Shown: one piece after another, positions 24,960-38,200 of the stretch
Layout of the letters: each line of letters opens with the position of its first letter
Position numbering within the stretch: the first letter of the stretch is position 1
From: Brachypterus glaber
Taxonomy: Eukaryota; Arthropoda; Insecta; Coleoptera; Kateretidae
NCBI GenBank assembly: GCA_958510825.1
Contig: OY294046.1
Span: forward strand, 310,001 to 374,000
Direction of reading: 5' to 3'
DNA length: 64,000 nt
Made by a program: the position numbers and the translations under genes
The notes under the pieces: model-generated
Told to the model about the DNA's origin: nothing
Databases searched by the model: none
The model's input: the letters and a program-made list of their open reading frames with translations, nothing else

Positions 24960-25260
24960 ATGGTGGGATACCCCAAGGTAGTGTTTTGGGTCCCCTACTT
25001 TCAATCCTTTTCATAAATACAATAATTATGAGATAAAAACCAAACTCAGTTATTGTACAGTACAGGAACTTTATATGAGTTTGGTAAAAATATCATAATG
25101 TAATAAAATAAACATGATGAATAATGTCAGATGTCATTTGAAATATTACAGATAAATTGTGGTTGGTTACCAACCGTTCAACTGTTGGTATACCAACGGT
25201 AACCGTACATCAAGGTACTATTTTGGATCCCTTACTTTTCATCACTGTCACAAATGATAA
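24960..25260 (+). pseudogene. Two decayed LINE reverse transcriptase motif-B fragments
   Basis: At about 24966-25029 the frame reads GIPQGSVLGPLLSILFINTI, the motif 2a/B region of non-LTR reverse transcriptases. About 200 bp further (25200-25257) a second, more decayed version reads VHQGTILDPLLFITVTND. Stops separate them and the palm YADD box is not legible. They are relics of two LINE insertions or of a local duplication. Confidence 0.6.
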
Positions 25261-25312
25261 ATGACACTTTCCTTTTATATTGTTTTTAGAAATTATAGAA
25301 ACATAAATTTAT

Positions 25313-25642
25313 TTTATCCAATACATACAGATAATAAGACAATTACCAGCTTTATTTTAAATAGATAAACTCAATAATAACCCCCGCGTGGCTTTTACTT
25401 TATTGAGTGGATAATTATTGATTTTACCCACTCAACTGTCACTTGTCAAATTATTTTCTTGTAAATATCATTAAAATTTTTAATAAAAATATGAATACCT
25501 AAGCTATTTATTGGATAAAACCTTGTATGACACTCATGGGTAAACCGATATTGCCCTCTCGAAAATTAACCTGCTTGGCTGACGCCTTAATTTTCTCATG
25601 GGCAATATCTTACTTTACCCACTAGTACCATAAATAACTATT
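25313..25642 (+). mobile_element. Miniature element family B, copy 2, next to cadherin exon 1
   Basis: All family B landmarks are present, from TTATCCAATACATACAG to CCATAAATAACTATT. It ends 46 bp before the first coding exon of the cadherin gene, so it sits against that exon's polypyrimidine tract and branch-point region. Confidence 0.8.
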
Positions 25643-25688
25643 AAACGTGAAAAATAAAAATAAATACTTATGTTCTTTTATTTTTCAG

Positions 25689-25767
25689 ATAAATGGAATG
25701 GCGATTCTGCGGATTCTACTCCTAGCCATAATATCTATAACATGTATACCAAAAATAGAAGCAATAG
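25689..25767 (+). CDS. Cad99C: Cadherin exon 1 (signal peptide)
   Basis: The exon follows TTTTTCAG and ends at a GTAAGT donor. I chose the ATG at 25698, which gives MAILRILLLAIISITC and a hydrophobic signal peptide of about 22 residues. The ATG at 25693 is in another frame and hits a stop after ten codons. The acceptor in front shows that at least one untranslated exon lies upstream. The exon leaves one base of a codon over, which matches the next exon. Confidence 0.75.
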
Positions 25768-28700
25768 GTAAGTTATTACGAAAAAAAGTTAACGTTATAT
25801 TAACAAAGGATTGTGTATCGGATTTCGGGCTAAACAAGCAAAATTGCGTGTGTTGAGTGATGCGCTGTTGCCAAATTTGCTGTAATATAAATAATTTTGT
25901 CGAATTTTTATTTATTTGTTCAATTTTTTATAAATAAACCTTGAGAATTAATTAAAAAAATTCAAAAATCGTCCTAGAGAACGTTCAAGTATTACGTAAC
26001 GCAAATTTAGATTATTTTGAATAACAAAAAAATTACTACCAAAACAAAAATTTGACATCCCCTTTTACACCCCTCACACAAACAAATATTGCTTAAATAC
26101 AAACTTGTCCAAGATAATATAAAAATACATCTGCATTTCGAATTTCAAGAATCTAGCTGAGGGCTTGTACCGCGTTTTCCTTTCTAGAATAAGTAAAAAC
26201 TAAAAAATTATCAGGCGCTGCCCTGGTTACTTACTATAGAAAAGAAAATGTACGGTTGCGATCGGCTAACTGGCATCAGTACGGGCACAGGGGTTCATGG
26301 ATTAAAAATTATGATAATAAGCTTAGTTTAACACCTTGGGCGCCAGAATCTTGTAAACATACATGTGCTTGGCAGTTTATGTGTTAAGATTCAAACACAT
26401 AAAAAATAATGTACTAGAATATTAATTATCTTTTACAGCATGTATAAACCTGAAAAATAACTATGATTTGAATAGATTTGTATATCTTGTGTTGATTATA
26501 ATTTAAACAAAAACTCAAATATGTGCTGTTACAATGTTTATTTAAAATGACAAGTAGACAACTTTAATTAATCATATTAATTAAAATAAAATTATAAATT
26601 ACCAAAAGTATGGTGAAAAGACCCCATTGCGAAATATAAAAAAAAAAAATGTGGTGAACTACCCTATTGCAAAAATGTTAAAATATGTATACCAAAATTA
26701 TTATGGTGAATAACCTAAATAAAAACAGTAATATAAGGTATGTGTTAATAAGTGAAAAATAGTAATCTAGGCGTACGGCCCAAAGTTGCAACTTTGTTTA
26801 CAAACCAACCTAGAATATTCATAATAAAATAGAGCACCTTAATAAATATTAAAATTTGAGAACTTGGATATTTTACCAAAAATAAATATAGTAAACCGCA
26901 TTTTCATTATTTACACTAAAACTATAAAAACCTGTTAATTAAAGTTGTCCCTGGAACGACCAAATACGTTGTCCCACTCCCTGATGATGTACGTCACTGT
27001 GCAGAACATTTCCTTGTCCTTGCCTTGAGAACTCCTTACAAATTTGAACACGTTTGAAACTCAAACGCTTGAGGATCCATTGAAACGTTTGTAAACCTCT
27101 TGGCTTAAAAACGGTACTGCAATTTACTGAACATCTTGAAAAATCTTGAAAACTCTTGAAAACTAATGTGGAAAATTGAAGAACACCTCAATGAAAATTG
27201 AAGTTAAAGTTGAAATGGAAAGCTTCGCCATCGATACTCGTAAAATTTGAGATAACGGTAACGTTGTAAAATATAAAAGCTTCACCAACAATATTCATAA
27301 AATTTGGGATAGAGGTATCGTCAAAACATTCGAAGAACGTTAGAACAGAAATGGAAAAGCTTCACCAACAATCTAGAAAGAAAGAACAGCGACTTTAGAA
27401 CTCAGCCATCGATATGAAAAATCGAAATCCATAATTAGATTTAAAATAAACTTACCCAGTCCAAAACTGAATTAATTGGAGCAGTAAGTGCTGAATACTA
27501 GAATACTCTGCAGCCTGAAGCCTTCATCTGTACGCCTCTAATGAAAATAAAGAAAACAACGTGTTAAACACTTGTAACTTAGGTAACCAAAAAGCGACTT
27601 ACTTTAAAAGATGAATATTGTGGAATTTCCATTAAAACTGCTTGAACTAATTACGTAGGATTATACTACACTTCATTACAAACTTATTGCAACATTTTTA
27701 CACAAACATAAACCACGGATGGTTTCACAAAAATCAGATTCTGATTTTACGACCTGAACGCCATTGCTTGTCGTTTTGAAAAAGAACGCCACTCCCTTCA
27801 ACTCCGGCAAGGTACAAAACTCCCCCCGTGGCGAAACTTGGAACTACGAACAACAAATCGATTTTGAGGGTAGGCAACACAAAAAACATCTATTCATAAT
27901 CCCGATAATACTTGAAAATAAAGAAAAAGAATACTCTAAATAAGTTTAAAATGCCTAGCCATACATCTAACAATCGTTTCATATGGTTTAAGAAATGATA
28001 CGACGAAAATAAACCAACTTGAAGTCATCAGCTGACCATGCAATGCATACTGTATACCTGAATGCGGGTAGAAGTAAAACTAACCTCAAAATTAGGTAAA
28101 CAATCTTTGATAATGATTTTATCCGACTTCCAGAAGCTTTAGCTGTGATTAAAAAGGTAAGACTAGCTGAAAAACATCAGTAGCTAACTCAAGTACTGAA
28201 TGTAGTAGATTACTAGACGTTTGTTATTATATTTTAGGCTATCAAAAGTAAACACCAAAAATAAGACAAATTCTGTAATAAAAGAAAAATGACCCAGCAA
28301 ATGGAATCAAGGACCATCGCAAGACTTCCACAAGACCATACAATAAGTCTGTACTCAATCTTATATGTGCAAATAGAAAGAAATACTAACTTCTGAAAAA
28401 ATGGTAACATCGTATGATTACGTGACACAGATCAGGTAATCTTTAAAAACAGTGGCAGTCATAACTGCTACACAGCCCTCCTCCGAATAAATAAAAAATA
28501 TTTATTCCCAAAAATATTTTTTAATCCAGAGTATAAACTCCAATAGTTAACTCTAAATAGAACATTACAATATCACAAAGAATAACCCCGTAACCAAAAA
28601 AATTACTCCTAACTTATGCTACTAGCATATTCTGATTCTGTAACCAAAAACTATTAAATTTACTTATTATTTATTGTAGCTTTATTCCCCTTTCCGAATA

Positions 28701-29159
28701 TATACAAAAATAAAAATATTTATTTATTTTTCATTGCATTTCTATCCAATTTTTATGAATCAATATTGAATCAATGTTTATTGAACTTGTTATTGAATGC
28801 ATTTTTATTGAATTTTTAGTTAAGCCTGATATCTACGCGTACCACACGCCTATTTACTAGGGACAAATCCATGAATTGACAAAATCGAGTTATAGTTACA
28901 CAATCGGGAAGTTACATAATCGGGAAAATTCTTATTAACTAAAATTCAACAACAATGACTTTTTAATATCAATAATCCTTATTATTGACACTAAGTCCAA
29001 AAACTTTTTAGTCCATAGTTTTGACCGTTATTAACCTTTTAATTTTTCAGGTATTCTAATCAAGATCTCAATCAAAACTGAAGAACACTCACTCTACACC
29101 CATCTACTAAAATGTCGCAGCAATCAGTTCTAGACCTGATCCCTCGAGCATCAAAGAAA

Positions 29160-29219
<60 letters not shown>

Positions 29220-32200
29220 ATATTTTTTTCACAAACTTCAAAAATTTAAAAGTTAAACTAGCTTAATCCCACGTTATTTGGGCGCCATTGTGTACCGCGT
29301 TTTCCTTTCTAGAATAAGTAAAAACTAAAAAATTATCAGGCGCTGCCCTGGTTACTTACTATAGAAAAGAAAATGTACGGTTGCGATCGGCTAACTGGCA
29401 TCAGTACGGGCACAGGGGTTCATGGATTAAAAATTATGATAATAAGCTTAGTTTAACACCTTGGGCGCCAGAATCTTGTAAACATACATGTGCTTGGCAG
29501 TTTATGTGTTAAGATTCAAACACATAAAAAATAATGTACTAGAATATTAATTATCTTTTACAGCATGTATAAACCTGAAAAATAACTATGATTTGAATAG
29601 ATTTGTATATCTTGTGTTGATTATAATTTAAACAAAAACTCAAATATGTGCTGTTACAATGTTTATTTAAAATGACAAGTAGACAACTTTAATTAATCAT
29701 ATTAATTAAAATAAAATTATAAATTACCAAAAGTATGGTGAAAAGACCCCATTGCGAAATATAAAAAAAAAAAATGTGGTGAACTACCCTATTGCAAAAA
29801 TGTTAAAATATGTATACCAAAATTATTATGGTGAATAACCTAAATAAAAACAGTAATATAAGGTATGTGTTAATAAGTGAAAAATAGTAATCTAGGCGTA
29901 CGGCCCAAAGTTGCAACTTTGTTTACAAACCAACCTAGAATATTCATAATAAAATAGAGCACCTTAATAAATATTAAAATTTGAGAACTTGGATATTTTA
30001 CCAAAAATAAATATAGTAAACCGCATTTTCATTATTTACACTAAAACTATAAAAACCTGTTAATTAAAGTTGTCCCTGGAACGACCAAATACGTTGTCCC
30101 ACTCCCTGATGATGTACGTCACTGTGCAGAACATTTCCTTGTCCTTGCCTTGAGAACTCCTTACAAATTTGAACACGTTTGAAACTCAAACGCTTGAGGA
30201 TCCATTGAAACGTTTGTAAACCTCTTGGCTTAAAAACGGTACTGCAATTTACTGAACATCTTGAAAAATCTTGAAAACTCTTGAAAACTAATGTGGAAAA
30301 TTGAAGAACACCTCAATGAAAATTGAAGTTAAAGTTGAAATGGAAAGCTTCGCCATCGATACTCGTAAAATTTGAGATAACGGTAACGTTGTAAAATATA
30401 AAAGCTTCACCAACAATATTCATAAAATTTGGGATAGAGGTATCGTCAAAACATTCGAAGAACGTTAGAACAGAAATGGAAAAGCTTCACCAACAATCTA
30501 GAAAGAAAGAACAGCGACTTTAGAACTCAGCCATCGATATGAAAAATCGAAATCCATAATTAGATTTAAAATAAACTTACCCAGTCCAAAACTGAATTAA
30601 TTGGAGCAGTAAGTGCTGAATACTAGAATACTCTGCAGCCTGAAGCCTTCATCTGTACGCCTCTAATGAAAATAAAGAAAACAACGTGTTAAACACTTGT
30701 AACTTAGGTAACCAAAAAGCGACTTACTTTAAAAGATGAATATTGTGGAATTTCCATTAAAACTGCTTGAACTAATTACGTAGGATTATACTACACTTCA
30801 TTACAAACTTATTGCAACATTTTTACACAAACATAAACCACGGATGGTTTCACAAAAATCAGATTCTGATTTTACGACCTGAACGCCATTGCTTGTCGTT
30901 TTGAAAAAGAACGCCACTCCCTTCAACTCCGGCAAGGTACAAAACTCCCCCCGTGGCGAAACTTGGAACTACGAACAACAAATCGATTTTGAGGGTAGGC
31001 AACACAAAAAACATCTATTCATAATCCCGATAATACTTGAAAATAAAGAAAAAGAATACTCTAAATAAGTTTAAAATGCCTAGCCATACATCTAACAATC
31101 GTTTCATATGGTTTAAGAAATGATACGACGAAAATAAACCAACTTGAAGTCATCAGCTGACCATGCAATGCATACTGTATACCTGAATGCGGGTAGAAGT
31201 AAAACTAACCTCAAAATTAGGTAAACAATCTTTGATAATGATTTTATCCGACTTCCAGAAGCTTTAGCTGTGATTAAAAAGGTAAGACTAGCTGAAAAAC
31301 ATCAGTAGCTAACTCAAGTACTGAATGTAGTAGATTACTAGACGTTTGTTATTATATTTTAGGCTATCAAAAGTAAACACCAAAAATAAGACAAATTCTG
31401 TAATAAAAGAAAAATGACCCAGCAAATGGAATCAAGGACCATCGCAAGACTTCCACAAGACCATACAATAAGTCTGTACTCAATCTTATATGTGCAAATA
31501 GAAAGAAATACTAACTTCTGAAAAAATGGTAACATCGTATGATTACGTGACACAGATCAGGTAATCTTTAAAAACAGTGGCAGTCATAACTGCTACAGGC
31601 TTTCTTAAGTTATCGTGGATACAGACAGACCGACCGACCGACGACATCCTTTTTTTTGCTTATTTTGATTAAAAATTTACGGTTTTTTTTTTAAGAAAAC
31701 CTGTAAAATTATCTGATATTTTCTTAAATGACTAAGTTACCCAGATTTACTAAACCGCTAGACACCCTTGTTAATTTTTACCTTTTCCATAATATGTATA
31801 ATATATATTATATGGAATTCATTTATCCAAAATATTCGTAAATAAAGCACACAATTTAGATTTAGATTCGTAACAAAATCACAAGAATATAATTAATTTA
31901 TACTTAATTAATGTTAAACAGCTTTTAATTCGCTATTAATAACTTACATTTGAAAATATTCTATTAAAATCGAATCAATTTAAACGATCAGAAACAACCT
32001 CAAAATACACTTTTAGCCGTCGCGATCTAACATCGACAAAAATGCTTCAGTTTCCCATCCTTACAAAAAGTTTTGAACTTTGAAATTTCGAGTGCCGAGA
32101 AATATTTCATCGCCAAGCGAAATCGGTAGGTGCGTTTGCCGATGTGATACTGCGAACCGCCTCGCATGTATGCTGTCACGACAGACGTACATCTAGCAAC

Positions 32201-35200
32201 AAAGCAAAATATGTTTTATTCAGTGTTTCTCAAGACGTAATCAGATGAGTTCGTTTTTTCTTGGTGTGATAAAATATTGATAATAAAATTAGTTTCTTCC
32301 GAAAGTAAGGTAAGATTGCATTATTTAAAATGATTTAATGCAAAATTATAATTAATTTAAAGTTAAATAGAGTGTTTAATTCTAAGCGAACATGCTCTGG
32401 CCCTGGCACAGGGGTACTCGGTTGGTTCCAGTCCTCCAGGGGGCTTGGCAAAATACAGACAATTTTCGAAAAGAAAACTAATATATTACAGTCCACATAG
32501 GTACAAAGTTAATTGTTAATGTGTAGAAAAAAATACGGGTTCCAGTGCAGGGCCCTATTTAAAAAAATATATTTATATAGCCCGATCAGCATAGAAAAAA
32601 AATCTGTTTTTAATTTAAAAGTATTTTTTTTGTGGGCCCAGCGACCTTTCGGGGCTCGGGCCTGTCCTGACGAGAAGGGTTTATGTTTGTAATTTTTCGT
32701 TTTACAAAAAAATGTTAATTTATTTTTTTTTATTTTTGAAAAAAATTGAAAAAAATATATATATATTTTTTTTTCGTTTTTCGCAAAAAGAAAATTAAAA
32801 AAATTGTTGAAATTTTTTGTTTTTTTTTATAAACTCTTTTTTTTAATTTGGGAAAATCCAATATACCATTACTGTGAATAGTATATAATGAAATGCGTAG
32901 CATTACATATCTTCACGGCTTGTTATAGTTATCATATAAGCTTTCATATATTGCAATAACAGTTATTATCTTGTATTGTATGTAAATTAGATGTCAAAAT
33001 TAAATATTGATTTTTAAATGTTAAAATAAGTATATAATCCTTTAAGTAACATGCCCAGAGGCATAATCATGATGAGCCTTAATATATCAGTCATTAAAAT
33101 TCATCATGTTTGGCGAGTCCCCTTAAAGAATACTTAATAATAATAACAATAATAATATCACATATATGAATTAAATCATTATTATAATAAATTAGTATTA
33201 CTAATAAATCATTTATATTTTTCTATTAATGCAGAGACATGGAAGTCCAAAATATGAATTAATCTTTTCATATACTTTATAGGAATAAGTATTAACAAGC
33301 CGTAGTTTTTAGTGCACGAGGCGCAGCCGAGCAAAAAAAGCACTCGAGGTGCGTATACTATTTTCCCTACGACCTAATTCCTAAACATGCAAAAAATTCA
33401 AAAATTATCTTAAAATTAGTTTGTTAATTTGAGGTTGGGTGTTTAATGTTTACTAATTTTATGACAGCAGATATGTAAAATCATCCGATTATCACTTCCC
33501 AACCGCTGTCATAGACAACGGGTGGAAAATAGACACTAACTACTAACTAGGTCGTAGGAAAAAATATACAGGGTGATCATTTAAAAACCAGCCACTCTAA
33601 ATATCTCGCAAACTAAGCACCATTTGAAAAATCTAAAAAATTGGTCAATTTAATTTTTCGAGGGGGAAACTTAACTTAAATGTTAAAAGTGGCAATAATC
33701 AGTAAATACAGACCTTATAGCCCGAAATAATGACTAGTGTTTAGTACTCCCTAGGGAGGACGGGCCCTGGGGCTAATAAGAAAAAATCTTGAAACCCATC
33801 GTTATTCCACATACTATTTTTTTGATTTGCTATAGGACGGGGCTCAAGTTTTTCCAGGGAGACGCTGCCCCTTTAGCCCCTTGACTACAGAGATTTGTGT
33901 AATTTTTTTTTCAAAGTTTTTTGTTAAAATGAATATCCTATAAAATTATTGGCTTTAAGTTTTGGAATAGTATGTATTTTTATTATACTTATTTAAAATG
34001 TTTTATTATGGAAATAAATTAATTAAATCTTAAATTTAACTACCTAATCATTTATTATGATAAATTATAATTTATATAATAATTATTAATTATATAAACC
34101 ATTAATTTGTTGAATTAGAACCAGCTTTCATACTGTAAACACTATCCGTTTCAAATTGCAACATTATGAATAAATATGAAGAAACAGAAGCAGCCACCTA
34201 AAAATTTAAATTTTTTAATATTTTTTATGAAATTTTAAATTGTTACCAAAACAATGCCAATACAATAGAGTGTCTAAATAAATAATCAAGTTTGTTCTGT
34301 GTATGTCTTACCGAAAATAAGAAAGCGTAGTCAATAGAATGAAATAAATCGGGTTCAATTAAAAAGAGTAAATGAGGTTAAGGATCTCGGAGTTATTTTT
34401 GATACTAGATTGACTTTTGACTCTCATATAGAGAAAATTTGTTCTGGTGCAACTAGGATGCTGGGTTATGTCATTAGAAACACAAAACATTTTTCAAATT
34501 TGTTAGCTATTAAGACGCTTTACTTTTCATATGTTAGAAGCAAATTGGAATATGCATGTGTTGTTTGGAATCCTTACTACATAAAGTATATCAATATGAT
34601 TGAACGAGTTCAGAAGAAATTCTTAAAGTATCTGTATTTTAAAAAACATAAGGTTTATCCGAATGACGTCTCTTATGTTAATTTGCTCTCGGAATTCGGA
34701 CTTCAGTCGTTGTCTGAAAGACGTACATATCATTTAGTGCTGTTTTTATATAAAATATTACATAGCTTGGTTGATGTGCCAGACTTACTGAGTATGTTGA
34801 ATATCTCAATACCCAGGTCATCAATTCGCAATGTACAACCTTTCTATGTTAATAGAACTAACACATTGCATCATTTGCATTCACCACTAAATGATATGGT
34901 TTCCTCTTTTAATAATATTTTTAATGATATTGATATTTTTGAAGATAACATAGTTAAATTCAAAAGACTATTAGTTCCTGTAATAAAAAATGGTCGATCT
35001 GTACCTGATATCTAATAATTTTGTGAAATAATTTTGTGATATATTTTTATTCTTTCTTATTTAATAATGTTGTGATATTTTTATTGTCTATAAATTCTAA
35101 AAATTCTATGTATTGTGTTTTTTAAGGTAGGTGTAAGTTAATCTCAATTAACTATTGTTAGTTTTTATATACTTCATTGTAGAATCTATTGTTTATCCTG

Positions 35201-35231
35201 TAAATAGGCTTCGTGCCTGCTGGAATAATAA

Positions 35232-35262
<31 letters not shown>

Positions 35263-38200
35263 ATAGAAAAAAGTTTTCCCGCCTTTATTTCTACTTTATT
35301 TTGCATTAGCTGAAGCGTACATATCATAATCTAAAAATAGTTAAAAATTTTTAAAACACAACATAACACTTTCCATAGAAAAAATTTTTACCGTATGTCT
35401 TGATTCCTCATCCCGAACATCTATGTTTATACCAACTAGTAATTTCTTTGTGTAATTTGACTAAAATTAATACACAATAAATTCTGATATTAATAATTTA
35501 GGGCTCATTCTTTAAATACAACACAAATCGTGCAAAATTCATACACTTTATTTTAAGGGTGCTATATTTTTCCTGCAGGCTACCCCGCTATTAGGGAGGG
35601 TAGCTAATGGGAAATATCTGTACCAACCTGACAAGAGCCAACAATAGGCATATAAAATGTATGAATTTTGAAAATTTTGCGGTACGTATGTGCGCATAGT
35701 AAGGGGGTTGAAAATTTATAAAAAAGTTTGACATTGGGGTTAACTGACCAACCTTGACCAACTCTTTTTATTCACGGCCGTGATTAATAGGCCTATTAAT
35801 CACGGATCTGTAAAAATAAATATAGTATTCTACTCGAGTATAATAGCTATTAATCATTCGGGTGATTAGGCCACTCGCCTGTCCGCTCGTGTCCCAAAAT
35901 TCACCTTCATTGATTAATAGCAATTATTATACGCTCATTGAATAATATACTATTATCCACGGCCGTGATAAATAGACCTATAAATCACGGGTCTGTAAAA
36001 ATAAAATGTTTAAACTAAAATATAAAAATATAAAATAGTTATTTATGGTACTAGTGGGTAAAGTAAGATATTGCCTATGAGAAAATTAACCAAACGAGGC
36101 GTCAGCCAAGCAGGTTAATTTTCGAGAGGGCAATATCGGTTTACCCATGAGTGCCATACAAGGTTTTATCCAATAAATAGCTTAGGAATTCATATTTTTA
36201 TTAAAAATTTTAATGACATTTACAAGAAAATAATTTGACTAGTGACAGTTGAGTGGGTAAAATAAATAATTATCCACTCAATAAAGTAAAAGCCACGCGG
36301 GGGTTATTATTGAGTTTATCTATTTAAAATAAAGCTGGTAATTGTCTCATTATCTGTATGTATTGGATAAAATATAGTATTCTACTGAATAATTATATTA
36401 TAATTATATTATAATTATATTATACTGTAATATACTATTATTAATTATTTTTAAAATGTTGTAAAAAATAAAAATCTGTTTATCCAATAAGAATAAAGAC
36501 AGAGATAAACTCACCTCATTTTTTATATCCATGGCATACTTTGACATTAAAAAGAGGTTAACCAAGGCTTGAATAATGGCCTTAGATATAAATGCAATAA
36601 CATCTCTGTGAGTATTTGTAGAATCAAACATATAAATATACAAACAGGTGTATAAATTTACAATTAAAATGACATAACTGTTTGTAATACATAACAAAAC
36701 CTATAAACAAGCAACTAATTAAAAATACAAAAAAAAAATAAACCAAAAACTATAAACTGGGAGTTATCATATTTTACCTGCAACGAATATTTTTCGTTTA
36801 ATTTGTTCATAATGAGAGTTAATTTTTTATGAATTAAAACAAGGTTTTTAATATATTTGCCAAATTCTTCAGGATTTTCTGGAAAAGTTCCTGATTGTTC
36901 CGAATCTATAACTTTTCTTTCTATTAAATTATTTATAATAGTAAACTTAGTTTTAAAACAATAGATCCAAATACTAAGTTGCAACTGCATAGTATTCACA
37001 ACCACATGAGGGTATGTAGAATACACATATTCCAAAACAGTGTAGAGCAAATTTTGTTTTTTGAAATAGAAAAAAGCCAAAAACCGTCCAATAAGACTAA
37101 ACAGAACTATGTACACTAAAACCAAAAATAAACTATTGTTCCAAATAGATTTGTATGCCTTTTCTAACGATTCTTTTTCTCCAAACTCCTCAATTTTTTT
37201 ATCAATTTTTTCTATTACTTCTATCGTTCTTTTTAAAGGTTTATTTCGAAAGCTTAGACCATATATCGTTAGTACTGAAACTATAAGAGTGATATAATAA
37301 AGTACAAACAAAAAGTGCACAATTTTTGATGTACTACTGGTAAAATGTGTTTTACCTACTCCGCTATTTTTGACCACTATATAGACTATTATTGAGTAAA
37401 TTATCAAATACACTAAAATTTGTAATTCCCGCCATATTGTTAGTTTGTTAGATTGTGTTCTAGTCGGCTTGAAAGAAGTTAGTCCCAAAGCAAATGAACA
37501 AAAATAAATTGGAGACATGGACTGTTTTATCAAAATACCATTTGATTTTTTTGTTTGAGACATTTTACTACAATTTAGTATGAGCTAATGGAATACACTA
37601 AAATTGTTATGGATTATAATAATAATATTTTATTTAACAAATAAACAAAATATGTACAATGCTTTTTTTGTTATAGTATACTCCTAAAAGTGGGTATATA
37701 CACATTAGGGTGCAGGATATTTTTTTCTTTTATTTTCTTCTTTACGTCATTTGTTAGAATATTTTCAACTTTTCTTCAAATTGAAATAGGCTCTTTTCAG
37801 AGATAATAATTCACCCATGTCAATAAAAACTTTTTCTATTTTGCGACTTTTATAAGCTCATAATCACACGCATTTTTCGTGTTCTTATAGGCCCATAAGA
37901 GGTCTCTACTTTTTGTTCTTTTGGGTTGGCAACAGACCTGGCCTATCGCTTGACGTTTTCCGTGCAAATGTCAATGTCGCTTTAAAGTTGAATTTTCTAC
38001 AAAATTTTGTATTTAGGTTATTTTTACCATGTTAAAAAGAGAAGAGATAACTATAAAATATATCAAAATATCATTTGTTCTTAGAATTTTAAACATGGTG
38101 TAAACTGTAATGCCAATCCAAAACAAAAATTCCTAAATCAGTCATCAATTTAAATGTAAGTTTTTTTAAATTTTAGAGCAAAATAGAAAAAAATTGTATA

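Larger units (their letters stand above)
26166..31597 (-). mobile_element. Non-autonomous LTR retrotransposon with long LTRs, minus orientation
   Basis: Two direct repeats of 2307 bp (26166-28472 and 29291-31597) start TG and end CA on either strand and enclose 818 bp. A 4-bp TSD, GGCT, flanks the whole (26162-26165 and 31598-31601). On the minus strand the first LTR is followed after 3 nt by TGGCGCCCAA, a primer-binding-site sequence of the tRNA-Lys type, and the second is preceded by the polypurine run CGGAGGAGGG. No gag, protease, reverse transcriptase or integrase is present in the 818 bp. The element lies antisense in cadherin intron 1. No LTR difference was noticed by eye, which implies recent insertion. 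Confidence 0.85.
34102..37563 (-). pseudogene. Insect gustatory receptor gene, interrupted by a LINE
   Basis: Six pieces on the minus strand, all phase 0: 37563-36778, 36700-36515, 35460-35392, 35330-35262 joined to 34332-34312 across the LINE, and 34197-34102. Without the LINE they encode 408 residues, the usual size of a 7tm_7 chemoreceptor. Such receptors are ligand-gated cation channels in taste neurons, with an intracellular N-terminus. Signs of the family are hydrophobic segments spaced along exon 1, the TLQLMQNKVEIKAG and FSIDYAFLFS region before the last membrane helix, and SYLFIMLQF in the last exon, matching the TYxxxLxQF signature. Intron positions near the 3' end are those common in insect Grs. 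With the LINE present, translation from exon 4 runs into tail repeats and stops, so the product would lack the seventh helix. The ligand is unknown, and the subfamily cannot be named. Confidence 0.85.

Noticed and set aside
28234..31553. Identical 64-codon frames as duplicated genes
   Set aside because: They sit at the same place in the two LTRs and have no recognisable product.
26166..31597. Simple segmental tandem duplication
   Set aside because: TG..CA ends, GGCT target duplication, primer site and polypurine tract fit an LTR element better.
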